Below the pieces are notes generated by a model, which had not been told where the DNA came from, did no database searches, and was given only the letters and a program-made list of their open reading frames with translations. Below are positions 10,560 to 19,876 of a DNA stretch of 64,000 bases, piece by piece (the first letter of the stretch is position 1; every line of letters starts with the position of its first letter). The stretch is from Histomonas meleagridis (Eukaryota > Parabasalia > Tritrichomonadida > Dientamoebidae). A program made the position numbers and the translations under genes. Where the stretch lies: positions 868,001-932,000 of the forward strand of contig WSYJ01000142.1 in NCBI GenBank assembly GCA_020186115.1, written 5' to 3'.

Positions 10560-11282
10560 TCAACTAGTAAGAATCTGAAATACTCCCGCAACATCAGATG
10601 CTTTGTTTCGAAAAACTCCACAGCCAAAAGCGCCCAAAACGATTACATGTTCATCATGATCAATTGCCCGAAGAATTATTTTTCGGCATCTTTCTAGCAT
10701 AACCCTGTGAACATCCTCCTTCGAATTTTTCAATTCAAAGACCCCACAATTGTTAACAGCTGGAGATGTAATAATTGATACTTGATATGGGTCGTTAAGA
10801 AACTTGCCATTATCTTCTCGAAACACTGGAACGCGAGGAGAATAAATCATGTAGTCACTATATAATAAACTTTGTTTTCGATTATAATTATACATTTCTT
10901 GATGAACCGTGAGAGTGGAATACAAGGCAGAGCTTCGGCAAAGCATTTCTTCCTGAGCTTGTGCCCCAGAAAGAAAGCCACCTCCTGGATTTCTTGCAGC
11001 CGCAAAATTTAAACATACAACATTGTCTCTATTTTCTTCGCGGATTAAACGATAACATGCTTGAAATGTTGATTCCTGAGTAACTTGAATGATTCCTGCT
11101 CTATTGGGACATTGTGGTAATTGCGACTTATATTCAGGATCATAAAGAACAGAATTTGCAATAGAATATTCAATTTGGTCTTTGATATTTTGGACTTGAC
11201 CATTAGGTGATGTATAGAAACCAACTTTCAAAACATCTAATGTTTCTTGTGCGATTTCTTTGTTAATGTTCTTTTTGTTCAT
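10560..11282 (-). CDS. bacterial-type PARG / macrodomain-like protein, frameshifted near C-terminus
   Basis: 240 aa from ATG 11282. The signature ARNPGGGFLSGAQAQEE (GGG at ~100-102, QEE at ~110-112) is that of microbial-type poly(ADP-ribose) glycohydrolases (TIGR02452 family), which remove ADP-ribose from proteins. The VIVLGAFGCGVFRNKASDVAGVFQ segment is the typical late macrodomain motif. The frame stops at 10560-10562 after FQILTS. One base out of frame the expected family C-terminus follows (LVDEGLGKYFDLIVHPIYGS ... EKVYKEIAEFK), ending at 10448-10450. So a single shift near 10575 cuts ~37 residues: a real lesion, a programmed shift or a sequencing error. A 6-bp-arm inverted repeat (ACTGAG...CTCAGT) lies at 11289-11306 upstream. 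Confidence 0.8.
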   Translation of the reverse strand: MNKKNINKEIAQETLDVLKVGFYTSPNGQVQNIKDQIEYSIANSVLYDPEYKSQLPQCPNRAGIIQVTQESTFQACYRLIREENRDNVVCLNFAAARNPGGGFLSGAQAQEEMLCRSSALYSTLTVHQEMYNYNRKQSLLYSDYMIYSPRVPVFREDNGKFLNDPYQVSIITSPAVNNCGVFELKNSKEDVHRVMLERCRKIILRAIDHDEHVIVLGAFGCGVFRNKASDVAGVFQILTS

Positions 11283-11306
11283 AAAGTTACTGAGTTAAAC
11301 CTCAGT

Positions 11307-12429
11307 CAAAAAATGTTCGTACTTGAGTAAACTGTTTGATACTTTTCTACCGATAGCATAAATGAAAAAATGGATTTATCTCGATATCATCAAACAAAAA
11401 ATAGATACAATTGAATAGAAATATACACAATATAAAATGGGTACATTTCCAGAGCACACGGTGCAACGTTGTCTGGAACAGAGGTTTTAGAGAAACTTTC
11501 GAAAACGTAAAAAGGATTTCAAAAGTGATTTTTTAAAAAATAAATATCACATTACGCATTTTAAAAATTGATTTTTGTTTAAACATTTTATTTCTACAAA
11601 TCAAAAATAAAAAAATGCAGCAAATGCATTTGATCATTGCAAGGCGATATAATTATTTTCTAAATGTTGTTAATGTTTAAAACATAATCCTTATGATATT
11701 ATTTCATAACTAAAAGCTATTTTCTACATGAGCAATTATGAATATTGGGAAGATATGCCGAGCTAAGTAATATATATTCTTTAAAATATATCATCAATTT
11801 TGGAATTATTCGATTTACCAAGAAATAATAAATTAGAGACGGCTTTGATTAAGCTTAATTATGATGATTTAGAAAAATATGTTTTTATACCATTTGATGA
11901 TTTTGCGCATGTATGTTCAAATGAAATAAATAATTCAATTTCATCAATTTGTTGAAAATTTTTGTCTAATATAAATGACGAAAGTAGTTCGATGTTTGTT
12001 TAAGTTTGCATTAAAAAAGAAAAACAATTTTTTGAACCATTTTTAGGTATATGCAAAATGTAAATGAAATTAAAACAAACATTCCAATTAGTTATATCTC
12101 AATATTCTTATTAGCATCGAATACTAAAAGACCTTTTCTCTCTAGTAAATTCCGTTTGCAAGCAAACCCAAATGACATAACAAAAGAATTATTTCATTCA
12201 TATCGCCAAGTTTAATTGCATTGTCACCAAAAATCACAAAATTTCGTTTGAATATTTTGGAAAAAAGTCATTAGGCGAACTTGAGTTAATTGGGGATTTA
12301 AAGTTAAGGAAATTTGTTTAGGAATAAATATACATGATTAAAAATTAATTATATTAGAAAAAATTTAATTTATTTGTTATTATGGTAAAAGATTTAATAT
12401 CATTTTGGTTTTAGTATCAAATATTACAC
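11307..12429. other. intergenic with an unrecognised ORF relic (~11797-11955, +)
   Basis: On the plus strand about 50 codons read as protein-like sequence (ILELFDLPRNNKLETALIKL, then DLEKYVFIPFDDFAHVCSNE) before a stop. More fragments follow in other frames up to ~12320 (NINDESSSMFV, IRLQANPNDITKELFH-like). This looks like a decayed gene of a family I do not recognise. Nothing else seen. Confidence 0.35.
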
Positions 12430-13280
12430 TTAACTATTTTGTTCAAGTAATTTAACTATTTCTGTATGACCACTCCAAGATGCTCTCATATGTGCTGTTT
12501 TAAATAATTTAAATAATTTCCAAATATTATTTTGAAATCCAAAATTATTAAAATAAATTCTATATAAAACAAATAAATATCTTTAGCATTAATATCAATT
12601 CCTTCTTGTTCAAGAAGTAATTTAACTATTTCTGTATAACCATAAGAAGATGCCCACATAAGTGCTGTACAAAATAATTTAAATAATTTCCAAATATTAT
12701 TTTGAAATCCAAAATTATTAAAATAAATTCTATATAAAACAAATAAATATCTTTAGCATTAATATCAATTCCTTCTTGTTCAAGAAGTATTTTAACTATT
12801 TCTGTATGTCCATTTAAAAATGCTAAAATAAGTGCTGTAATAAATAATACAAATAATTTTCAAACTTTATTTTGAAATATTAAATTATTAAAATAAATAT
12901 TTTTAGTATTAATATCAATTCCTTCTTGTTCAAGAAGTAATTTAACTATTTTTGTATGACCATTTTCAGATGCAAGCATAAGTGCTGTTTGAAATAATTT
13001 AAATAATTTCCAAATATTATTTTGTTATCCAAAAATATTAAAATAAAAATCAAATAAAACAAATAAATATCTTTAGCATTAATATCAATTCCTTTTTGTT
13101 TTAAAACGTATTCAACTAGTTCAATATTTCTTGATTCTGCTGAAAATACCAATATATCATGAGGAATTGAATGCTCTTTAAGAAAATATTCAACTAAGAA
13201 AATATTTCCAATCATTGTTGCTTCATTAATAACATCATCATTAATTTTCATCCTTTCTCTAAGTAAAAATGAAAATATTT
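12430..13280 (-). pseudogene. 3' part of a DUF3447/ankyrin gene: four ankyrin modules with spacers
   Basis: Continues the gene whose 5' part is at 17116-18010. Reading the minus strand: EIFSFLLRERMKINDDVINE (out of frame with the upstream exon), then NIELVEYVLKQKGIDINAKD, then spacer-separated modules TALMLASENGHTKIVKLLLE, TALILAFLNGHTEIVKILLE, TALMWASSYGYTEIVKLLLE and a terminal TAHMRASWSGHTEIVKLLEQ ending at TAA 12430-12432. Each module is open for ~31 codons. Each spacer changes the frame. Units recur every ~170, 149 and 171 bp. Either the spacers are spliced out or the locus is dead. Confidence 0.7.
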
Positions 13281-13546
13281 CGTTTTATTAAAATCGTTAA
13301 AATACTTCTTGAACAAAAAGAAATTGATATTAATGCAAAAAATATTTAAGTATTTTATTTAAAATTTATTAAAATAATTTGATATTTATTTTAATTATTT
13401 GGAATTTATTTTAATTATTTGATACAGCGCTTATATGTGAATCAAGAAATGGTTTTATTGAAATCGTTAAAATGAGATCATTAACTTTTACTGCATTTTG
13501 GAAAGTTAGAATGACTATATATAGGTACTTACCTTGTTCTTGTGAA

Positions 13547-13625
13547 ATTTTCGTAGCTCAATGGAACGGCTTTTTTTATGAAACAATGATGACTAGGTTC
13601 GAGTCAAATGGCATACTTTTTTTTT
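13547..13625 (+). other. tRNA-like A-box/B-box sequence with T-run, inside the MULE
   Basis: TAGCTCAATGGA at 13554-13565 fits a pol III A-box, GGTTCGAGTC at 13596-13605 fits a B-box, and nine T's at 13617-13625 would act as a pol III stop. The order and spacing are those of a tRNA gene. The acceptor, anticodon and T stems do not pair, so this is not a working tRNA; it may be a captured tRNA relic or chance. Confidence 0.3.
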
Positions 13626-13645
13626 GACATTTTTAGTATTATCAA

Positions 13646-15538
13646 ATGAACTTTGAACAAGGCTGCATTTACCTTCAATTAGGTTTAAGACAGAATTATC
13701 TCAATACTGTATTTCACAAGCAATTGTCTGTTTTAAAATTTCCAGGTTCTCCCTATTTATCATATTTCGATATTACAAAATTTATTCAAAATTTACCATT
13801 ATTTATTACATGTAAAAAGCACACCATTAGACAAAATAATGATATTAATTTTTCGATATCATGTTCCAAATGTGATCAAATAATTTTCAAATTGCATCTA
13901 CAAAAAACCTCTGAAACAGGAACAATAGGCTGCCGAATTCTTTGCGAACATGTAATCGACCTTCTTCATGAAGAAACAGATAATACTTTCAGAGTGTTTA
14001 TATTTGTGTTTCCATTGGATGAAGAAATAATAGACAATCATAAAAAAGATTTCAGAATAATTCATCCGCTTCGGATGATCGGTAAAATAATATATAAAAA
14101 TACTTCGAATGGAATTTTAAAACATTTTTTGAGGCAAATTATTTTTTCAAATTGTTGGAATTATAAACTTTCGAATCAAAAAACAAAATGTTTAAGTTTG
14201 GATAAAATTATTTCTTCAAGGAGTGGTTTTTTCTTCTTATATTTATATGAAAAATCAAATATTAAAAATTTATTAGTATATGATAATAAACCGATTCAAT
14301 GCTTCATTTGGATTTCTCCTGGAATTTCAGAATTTCTATCTATCGATGGTGGTAGTCTTTATATTCAAATAGATGCTTCGTTTTATGCTTTACGTCCTTA
14401 TGTGTATTCAATACCACTTTTAATATTCAATAATGCATCGATTCCGTTAGGGATTATTTTAGGTCCATCGGAATCTGAAAATTTATATTCACTTATTTAT
14501 CAATGTATCAAAAAAATTACTAATTCTGATCGTTTAAATAATTTACCAGTATTATCTGATGAAGGGAGTGCTATTGAATCTTTTGTTAATCATGAAAATT
14601 CAGAACAATTTTTATGTTATAGGCATTTAATTGATGAAATTGGTTCGGGGTCTTTTATTGCACAAATTGTCAAAAGATTATTATTTCAACCTAATATTGA
14701 TAGTTATGAGGTTCAATTAGTTCAATCTATTGCAGATGTTAATGAACTAATTATTAATAAAGAAATCGATTCAAAAACGATTATGAAATTTGCGAAAATA
14801 TTTGATTTACAAATATTAAATGGTAAACTTATTGCAAAAAGTAGTAATCATCGAAATGGTTTATGGAATAGACAGACATTAGGAATCTCAACATGCTCAA
14901 ATCACATTGAAAGTTTGCACAAAAAAATGAATGTGAATGTTTTCCGATTTTACAAAATTAATCGAAGATTACAAATTGTTTTAGATACAATTTTTGATAT
15001 TTATAATAATTTTGAAATAAATTCAAGAAAACAAACTCATAGATTACTTTGCAATTTAAAGAGAGTTGCACAACAATCTTCAATCGTTCAATGTGAAACA
15101 TGTTATATGAATTGTGGGTGGGGTGATATATATTCAAATATATTTGGAATTAATGATTTTCCTTGCATACATACTATAAAATGCTCAAGTTTATATTTTG
15201 AAAATCTTGAACTTCCGATCTTTAATAATGACATAAATTTTGTTGAAATTTATCCATCATTTGATTCTTGGTCGTTTTCTTCAAAAGCACCTGTATACTC
15301 TTTTGAAAAAACATATGATGAATATAATTATTTCAAACAAAATATTAAAGAATGTGATTTTATATATGAATTAGCCAAAGATATATATAACATTAAAGGA
15401 TGCTTATTAAATTTAAGAGAAACTTTTATGGAAGTTTCTGAACTATGGGGTGTCGAAACTAATAATAATAAGGAAAATATGAATAATGTGAACTTCAAAG
15501 CAAAATTTAAATCTAAAGCATATAAAAAAATAAAATGA
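13646..15538 (+). CDS. MULE transposase
   Basis: 630 aa, intact, ATG at 13646. A Cys/His cluster near the N-terminus (CKKH...CSKC) suggests a zinc finger for DNA binding. The DDE core is read as D243 (IQIDASFYALRPY), D305 (LPVLSDEGSA), a CxxH (LCYRH) and E422 (CSNHIESLHKK), in the order and spacing typical of Mutator-like transposases. A second Cys pair (CETCYMNCGW) lies near residue 487, and the tail is basic. It cuts and pastes the element whose ends surround it. The intact frame, when most neighbouring accessory genes are broken, suggests a recent insertion. Confidence 0.8.
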   Translation: MNFEQGCIYLQLGLRQNYLNTVFHKQLSVLKFPGSPYLSYFDITKFIQNLPLFITCKKHTIRQNNDINFSISCSKCDQIIFKLHLQKTSETGTIGCRILCEHVIDLLHEETDNTFRVFIFVFPLDEEIIDNHKKDFRIIHPLRMIGKIIYKNTSNGILKHFLRQIIFSNCWNYKLSNQKTKCLSLDKIISSRSGFFFLYLYEKSNIKNLLVYDNKPIQCFIWISPGISEFLSIDGGSLYIQIDASFYALRPYVYSIPLLIFNNASIPLGIILGPSESENLYSLIYQCIKKITNSDRLNNLPVLSDEGSAIESFVNHENSEQFLCYRHLIDEIGSGSFIAQIVKRLLFQPNIDSYEVQLVQSIADVNELIINKEIDSKTIMKFAKIFDLQILNGKLIAKSSNHRNGLWNRQTLGISTCSNHIESLHKKMNVNVFRFYKINRRLQIVLDTIFDIYNNFEINSRKQTHRLLCNLKRVAQQSSIVQCETCYMNCGWGDIYSNIFGINDFPCIHTIKCSSLYFENLELPIFNNDINFVEIYPSFDSWSFSSKAPVYSFEKTYDEYNYFKQNIKECDFIYELAKDIYNIKGCLLNLRETFMEVSELWGVETNNNKENMNNVNFKAKFKSKAYKKIK

Positions 15539-16416
15539 GTATTAAACCATGAATTATGTTTCAAAATAATTAAGTAAACATATTTTAATAATTTCAAATT
15601 AATGCTGAATTTTTTATTATAATGAAAAACGAATAATAGGGTATTATTGTATAAATATTCATTAAAAATAATAAATTAAATAATAATGTGTTTTGAATGA
15701 TTTTTGTATCAAATTAATTTTGGAGTTTATATTTTAAATCTTGAGAATAATTGTGGCAATATAGAAAATGAATATCAATAAATTGCATATAATTGTAAGA
15801 TAAATAAATATTCATATTTTCTCATTGTATGATTTTTTGTAGTAATCTGAATGTTAATAAAAAATTGATTTTAAAAAATATGCATAAATATTATAAAAAT
15901 ATTTTTCGGGATTATGAATTTTTTTTTCAGAGAATGGTTTATGAAAAACAAATATTTGAAAATTAGAAAAACGAAAAAATTGCATAAATTATCGATAATT
16001 TTCTATAAATAACTAACAACCATAATAATTTCCACCTTATCATAGATATGTCAAACTAAATTAAAATACATTATGATATAAACAGTAAAAAAGTATAATT
16101 GATCTTCATCTCACAACATGATTTTTTTGCCTATGTCTGTTCGCAATTTTTATCAAATTTCATATCGTCATTGAATTTCTTAAATACAAAAATAAGAATA
16201 TTTTCATTATTTATCTGAGTATTTAAATAATTACAACATTTTATGATTTACCTAATTATCTTGTTATAATTTTTAAAATATGAAAAAAAATAAGCATTCA
16301 GTAAAAAAAAGTCAAAAAAATATAGAATCATTGAATCGAACCATCGGAATACAAAATGAAAAACAGTAAGCCTTCAAATAAGTTACATGAAATTCAAATA
16401 AGTAAAATCAAAATTT
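15539..16416. other. 3' non-coding part of the MULE
   Basis: AT-rich sequence between the transposase stop and the right terminal repeat. I see no second gene. Confidence 0.6.
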
Positions 16417-16519
16417 ATATATAATCATATTAACTTTCGAAAATGCAATAAAAATTTCCACTCCCGTTAAAATGCTTCTTGAACAAAAAGAAATTGATAT
16501 TAATGCAAAAAATATTTAA

Positions 16520-17115
16520 GTATTTCTATATTCCCTTGTTGAACTGCTAAATCAATTAGTGTTATAAATTATTAAAATAAATTAAAAATTAATAAAATAA
16601 AAATCAAATGACTAAAATAAATATATTTCGCACTAAGATCAATTTCTTTTTGTTCTAAGAGTAATTTCGCTATTTCTAGATTCTCTTTTTCAAGTGCTAT
16701 ATGAAATGGTGTTTCAAATTATTCATATTAATCGAAAATTATTAAAACAAATCCAATTTTTTTAAAAAAAATTGTAAATCATTAAAATAATCATGAAATT
16801 ATTAAAATAAATTCCAAATTATTAAAATAAATCATAAATTATTAAAATAAGTTCCAAATTTTTAAAATATATTTCAAATTATTAAAAGAAATTCCAAATT
16901 TTTAAAATGTGTAAATTAATAATTAAAATATCCTTTCTATGAAATTCAATTGCTATTTCGATTTGATTTTCACATATTGAATCGTATCGTTCACATAACT
17001 GAACAATTTCTAAATTTCCTCCTGCAATTGCATATTTTAATGAATTTTTAATAATTGATCCATTCGTTAATATATATTCTTGTTCAAGAAGTATTTTAAC
17101 GATTTTAATAAAACG
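16520..17115 (-). pseudogene. ankyrin/DUF3447 fragment in the right arm of the fold-back insertion
   Basis: Minus-strand pieces from high to low coordinate: RFIKIVKILLEQEYI, then GSIIKNSLKYAIAGGNLEIV and QIEIAIEFHRKDILI (DUF3447 core), then after AT-rich spacer a module TPFHIALEKENLEIAKLLLE and, after another spacer, TLIDLAVQQGNIEILKYF. The last runs head-on into plus-strand ankyrin sequence that ends at ~16519. Confidence 0.6.
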
Positions 17116-18010
17116 AAAATATTTCGATATGAAATACAAAGATTTCCTAATTCTTCTAAATTATTAATTTCTTCTAATTTGTTTTCATAAAGATATTTAA
17201 AGATATCATTTCGATGAAATTCAATTGCTGCTTCATATGCTTTATCAAATGATGAATGATTTTGTTCACATAAATGAATGATTTCTTCATTTCCACCAGC
17301 AATTGCATATTTACCTGTGTTATCTATTTTAGAACCATTCATAAGTAAAAATTTAAAACATTTAATCGCAGAAAAAAATGCTGCATAATCAATTAATGTA
17401 ACATTTCTTTGATTAATAAATGAACATCTTTCATAAAGTGATGGTTCAATTGTTTGATTAAAATCAAAATTTGGTTGTGATGATATTTCTTGAAGTTTTT
17501 CGATTTCATCATTTCGAATTATTTTTACAATTTCATTTGGATTCTGTCCTTCTCTAATTAATTTACAAAATCATTTTCCCTTAAATAGATTGCTAATTTA
17601 TCTTTAGACATATAATGAACAAAATAAGCACACTGGTTGTTTTTTACAATATTTGGTTCAAGAAAATTATGTTCAATCATAGCTTCAATAAGATAAGATG
17701 ATTCATCTGTATACTTATTGATAAGAAATCGCCCAAATACATCATATATATTGGATTTGATTTTATTACTCTCTTCAAATGTTCTTATTTCTTTTATAAT
17801 ATTCAAAAATAAATATACGTTATTATTTTTAATCACAAAGGAATAATATATCATTTGAATAATAATTAAGTCATAAGATAAAGGATGGATTTCATCAAAT
17901 TTGTTGAACATTAAACCTAAAGATCGAGAGAAATTTTCTTCATTCAAACTAAAAATTGATTGATTTATTGATAGAAGTGTTTCCCAGTTGCGATGTTCCT
18001 TTGGTTTCAT
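17116..18010 (-). pseudogene. 5' part of a DUF3447/ankyrin gene, frameshifted and split
   Basis: Starts at ATG 18010 (MKPKEHRNWETLLSINQSIF), the family N-terminus also seen at 63676. The first frame runs to 17558 (ends YLRENDFVN). The family then continues in another frame from KLIREGQNPNEIVKIIRNDE through IEPSLYERCSFINQRNVTLI, CFKFLLMNGSKIDNTGKYAI and AAIEFHRNDIFKYLYENK to CISYRN, where the fold-back insertion at 17115 cuts it. About 25 expected residues are missing at the frame change, so a deletion rather than a one-base error is likely. The distal part resumes at 13280. Confidence 0.7.
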
Positions 18011-18307
18011 GTGGAAAATTAACAACTTCGGGCTCAAAGCCTTCAAACCGCCTATCGGCAAGCCGTTACAGCCGGTTATGAATTTAATTTACATTGACTG
18101 CTAATCGTTATTCATTTCGGATATCGTATCAAAAAGCATTTTGATTTGAGGGGAATTGCTGGCATTAAAGACGAAGGAATTTCATTAATTTGAAAGTAAA
18201 TATATAAACTTGTTATTTTTGTTTTCTTTCATTACTTAGACGATACATTTCTTTAAAACTTCTTTAACAATGTTTTTCATCAATTATGCCTCTGAGCCCA
18301 AATGGCC

Positions 18308-18580
18308 CATTACCAATTGACTCTATGACCATTTTTGAACTTCTTCAAATCTCCATTCTTAATTTGAGCTCCTTCCCGATCAGTAACTTTAGCTGCTTTC
18401 TCAATCTTATAAATGAATTCATTTGCTTTGAAATAAATCCATTTCTCTTTTTCATCTTCTGTTCATTGTAAACCAAAAACAAACGACTTGCCCGATTTAC
18501 ATACAAAAAATATGTGGCTCTGTGGGCAGAGATCTGCATTGCCAAGATGAAAACCCTACATGAAACATTTAAACTCAAAA
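18308..18580 (-). pseudogene. relic of a PH-domain gene
   Basis: One minus-strand frame reads GFHLGNADLCPQSHIFFVCK, KSGKSFVFGLQ, a TGA, then TEDEKEKWIYFKANEFIYKI and EKAAKVTDREGAQIKNGDLK, ending at TAA. The strand pattern with F-x-F, the TEDEKEKWI turn and the final helix is that of the second half of a pleckstrin-homology domain, as in Rho-GEF/GAP proteins. No start and no flanking domain remain. It sits between the actin 3' end and the broken DUF3447 gene. Confidence 0.55.
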
Positions 18581-18731
18581 CTCGTTCAATTACATGGCTA
18601 ATAATAATTTGATGATAATGTTCTACTTGTAAACACTTTTAGTTGACATCAATGTTAATGAATAAAGATTTCATCATAAAGAATTTGTATACAAAAAGAA
18701 GCAAAAACAAAAAATTGACAATTCATGTTGT

Positions 18732-19862
18732 TTAGAAGCACTTGCGGTGGACAATTCCTGGACCAGCTTCGTTGTATTCGTCACGTGTGATAACCATTTG
18801 TGGGAATGTGGCGAGTGATGCGAGGATGGAGCCACCGATCCAAACTGCGTACTTACGTTCTGGTGGGGCGACGACTTTGATCTTCATTGTTGGTGGTGCG
18901 AGGCGGACCATTTCCTTCTCCATACGTTCTGGGAGACCTTCGAACATTGTGGTACCACCAGAGAGAACAATGTTAGCGTAGAGATCCTTACGGACATCGA
19001 TATCGCATGCCATGATGGAGTTGAAGAGGGTTTGGTCGATACCTTCGAATTCGAAGCCATTGAAGTGTGGCTTGAAAAGAAGTTCTGGGCACCTGAAGCG
19101 CTCGTTAGCGATGGTGATGACGTTGCCATCTGGAAGTGTGTATGAGATGTCGCATTCGGATGTTGTGGCGGCCTTGTTCATTTCTTCATCGAAATCAAGA
19201 GCAACATATGCATGCTTCTCCTTGATATCACGAACAATTTCCTTTTCGGCGGATGTTGTGAAGGTGTAACCACGTTCGTTGAGGATCTTTTGGAGGTAGG
19301 CTGTGAGATCACGACCGGCGAGGTTGATACGCATGATGGCGTGTGGAAGGGAGTAACCTTCGTAGATTGGAACTGTGTGGGAAACACCATCACCTGCATC
19401 GAAAACGATACCGGTTGTACGACCTGATGAGTAAAGGGAAAGAACGGCTTGGATACCAACATAGAATGCTGGAACGTTGAATGTTTCGAATTGGAGTTGG
19501 ATCATCTTTTCACGGTTGGCCTTTGGGTTCATTGGGGCTTCTGTAAGAAGAACTGGGTGCTCAGCTGGGTCAACACGTAATTCGTTGTAGAAGGTGTGGT
19601 GCCAGATTTTTTCCATATCGTCCCAGTTGGTAACGATACCGTGTTCAATTGGGTACTTGAGGATAAGGATACCTGCCTTAGCGCATGCTTCATCACCAAC
19701 ATATGTATCCTTGTTTTGACCACCAGCGATTGTTTGGACATACTTTGGACGACCAACAATTGATGGGAAAACTGAGCGTGGTGCTTCATCACCAGCGAAA
19801 CCAGCCTTGCACATACCGGAACCATTATCGATAACTAATGTTTGAACTTCGTCTTCAGCCAT
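18732..19862 (-). CDS. actin
   Basis: 376 aa, full length (usual 375-376), ATG at 19862 with a TCATTTT initiator 12 nt upstream. Nucleotide-binding signatures are intact: [20 protein letters not shown] (P-loop 1), [19 protein letters not shown] (P-loop 2), [19 protein letters not shown] and the [13 protein letters not shown] / IVHRKCF C-terminus. The DNase-binding loop is unusual: [25 protein letters not shown] replaces the near-universal [20 protein letters not shown] SKRGI, losing its His and the usual Arg. Codons are clearly richer in G/C than in the neighbours, suggesting high expression. It polymerises into filaments controlled by partners such as profilin (35656). A stop-overlapping TAAA fits the trichomonad polyadenylation signal. 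Confidence 0.98.
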   Translation of the reverse strand: MAEDEVQTLVIDNGSGMCKAGFAGDEAPRSVFPSIVGRPKYVQTIAGGQNKDTYVGDEACAKAGILILKYPIEHGIVTNWDDMEKIWHHTFYNELRVDPAEHPVLLTEAPMNPKANREKMIQLQFETFNVPAFYVGIQAVLSLYSSGRTTGIVFDAGDGVSHTVPIYEGYSLPHAIMRINLAGRDLTAYLQKILNERGYTFTTSAEKEIVRDIKEKHAYVALDFDEEMNKAATTSECDISYTLPDGNVITIANERFRCPELLFKPHFNGFEFEGIDQTLFNSIMACDIDVRKDLYANIVLSGGTTMFEGLPERMEKEMVRLAPPTMKIKVVAPPERKYAVWIGGSILASLATFPQMVITRDEYNEAGPGIVHRKCF

Positions 19863-19869
19863 GAAAACT

Positions 19870-19876
19870 AAAATGA
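19870..19876 (-). promoter_or_regulatory. initiator (Inr) of the actin gene
   Basis: Minus-strand TCATTTT, A(+1) at 19874, 12-nt leader. A good match to TCA(+1)YW. Confidence 0.75.

Larger units (their letters stand above)
13475..16464 (+). mobile_element. complete Mutator-like (MULE) DNA transposon
   Basis: About 2990 bp. The ends form imperfect terminal inverted repeats of ~48 bp (13475-13522 and 16417-16464) sharing blocks such as CTGCATTTTGGAAAGTTA / TTGCATTTTCGAAAGTTA and a following ATATGA-TATATAT stretch. The outermost 11 bp are poorly matched. The target sequence CGTTAAAATG is duplicated at 13465-13474 and 16465-16474 (9-10 bp, the MULE range). Removing the element and one repeat restores an ankyrin module (GFIEIVKM + LLEQKEIDINAK). 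It carries one transposase gene (13646-15538) and ~930 bp of AT-rich 3' sequence with no gene. Confidence 0.85.
13281..17115. mobile_element. fold-back insertion made of ankyrin sequence, flanked by 9-bp direct repeats
   Basis: The two ends are a perfect 36-bp inverted repeat (begins CGTTTTATTAAAATCG; encodes RFIKIVKILLEQ of an ankyrin module). Just outside, AAAATATTT is repeated directly at 13272-13280 and 17116-17124, as expected for a 9-bp target duplication. The flanks join to a DUF3447 gene (CISYRN | EIFSFLLRER). Inside are plus-strand ankyrin modules on the left, minus-strand ankyrin/DUF3447 pieces on the right, meeting near 16520, and a MULE (13475-16464). Without the MULE the insert is ~845 bp. 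No transposase of its own is seen. An inversion within a repeat-rich gene is the alternative, but it would not give direct flanking repeats. Confidence 0.65.

Noticed and set aside
13547-13616. A functional tRNA gene
   Set aside because: A- and B-box are present but acceptor, anticodon and T stems do not pair.
13281-17115. A simple inversion instead of an insertion
   Set aside because: The flanking 9-bp repeats are direct, which fits insertion; an inversion would leave them inverted. Not fully excluded.
18742-19825. Several long ORFs on either strand within actin
   Set aside because: They are shadows of the actin gene and lack family signals.
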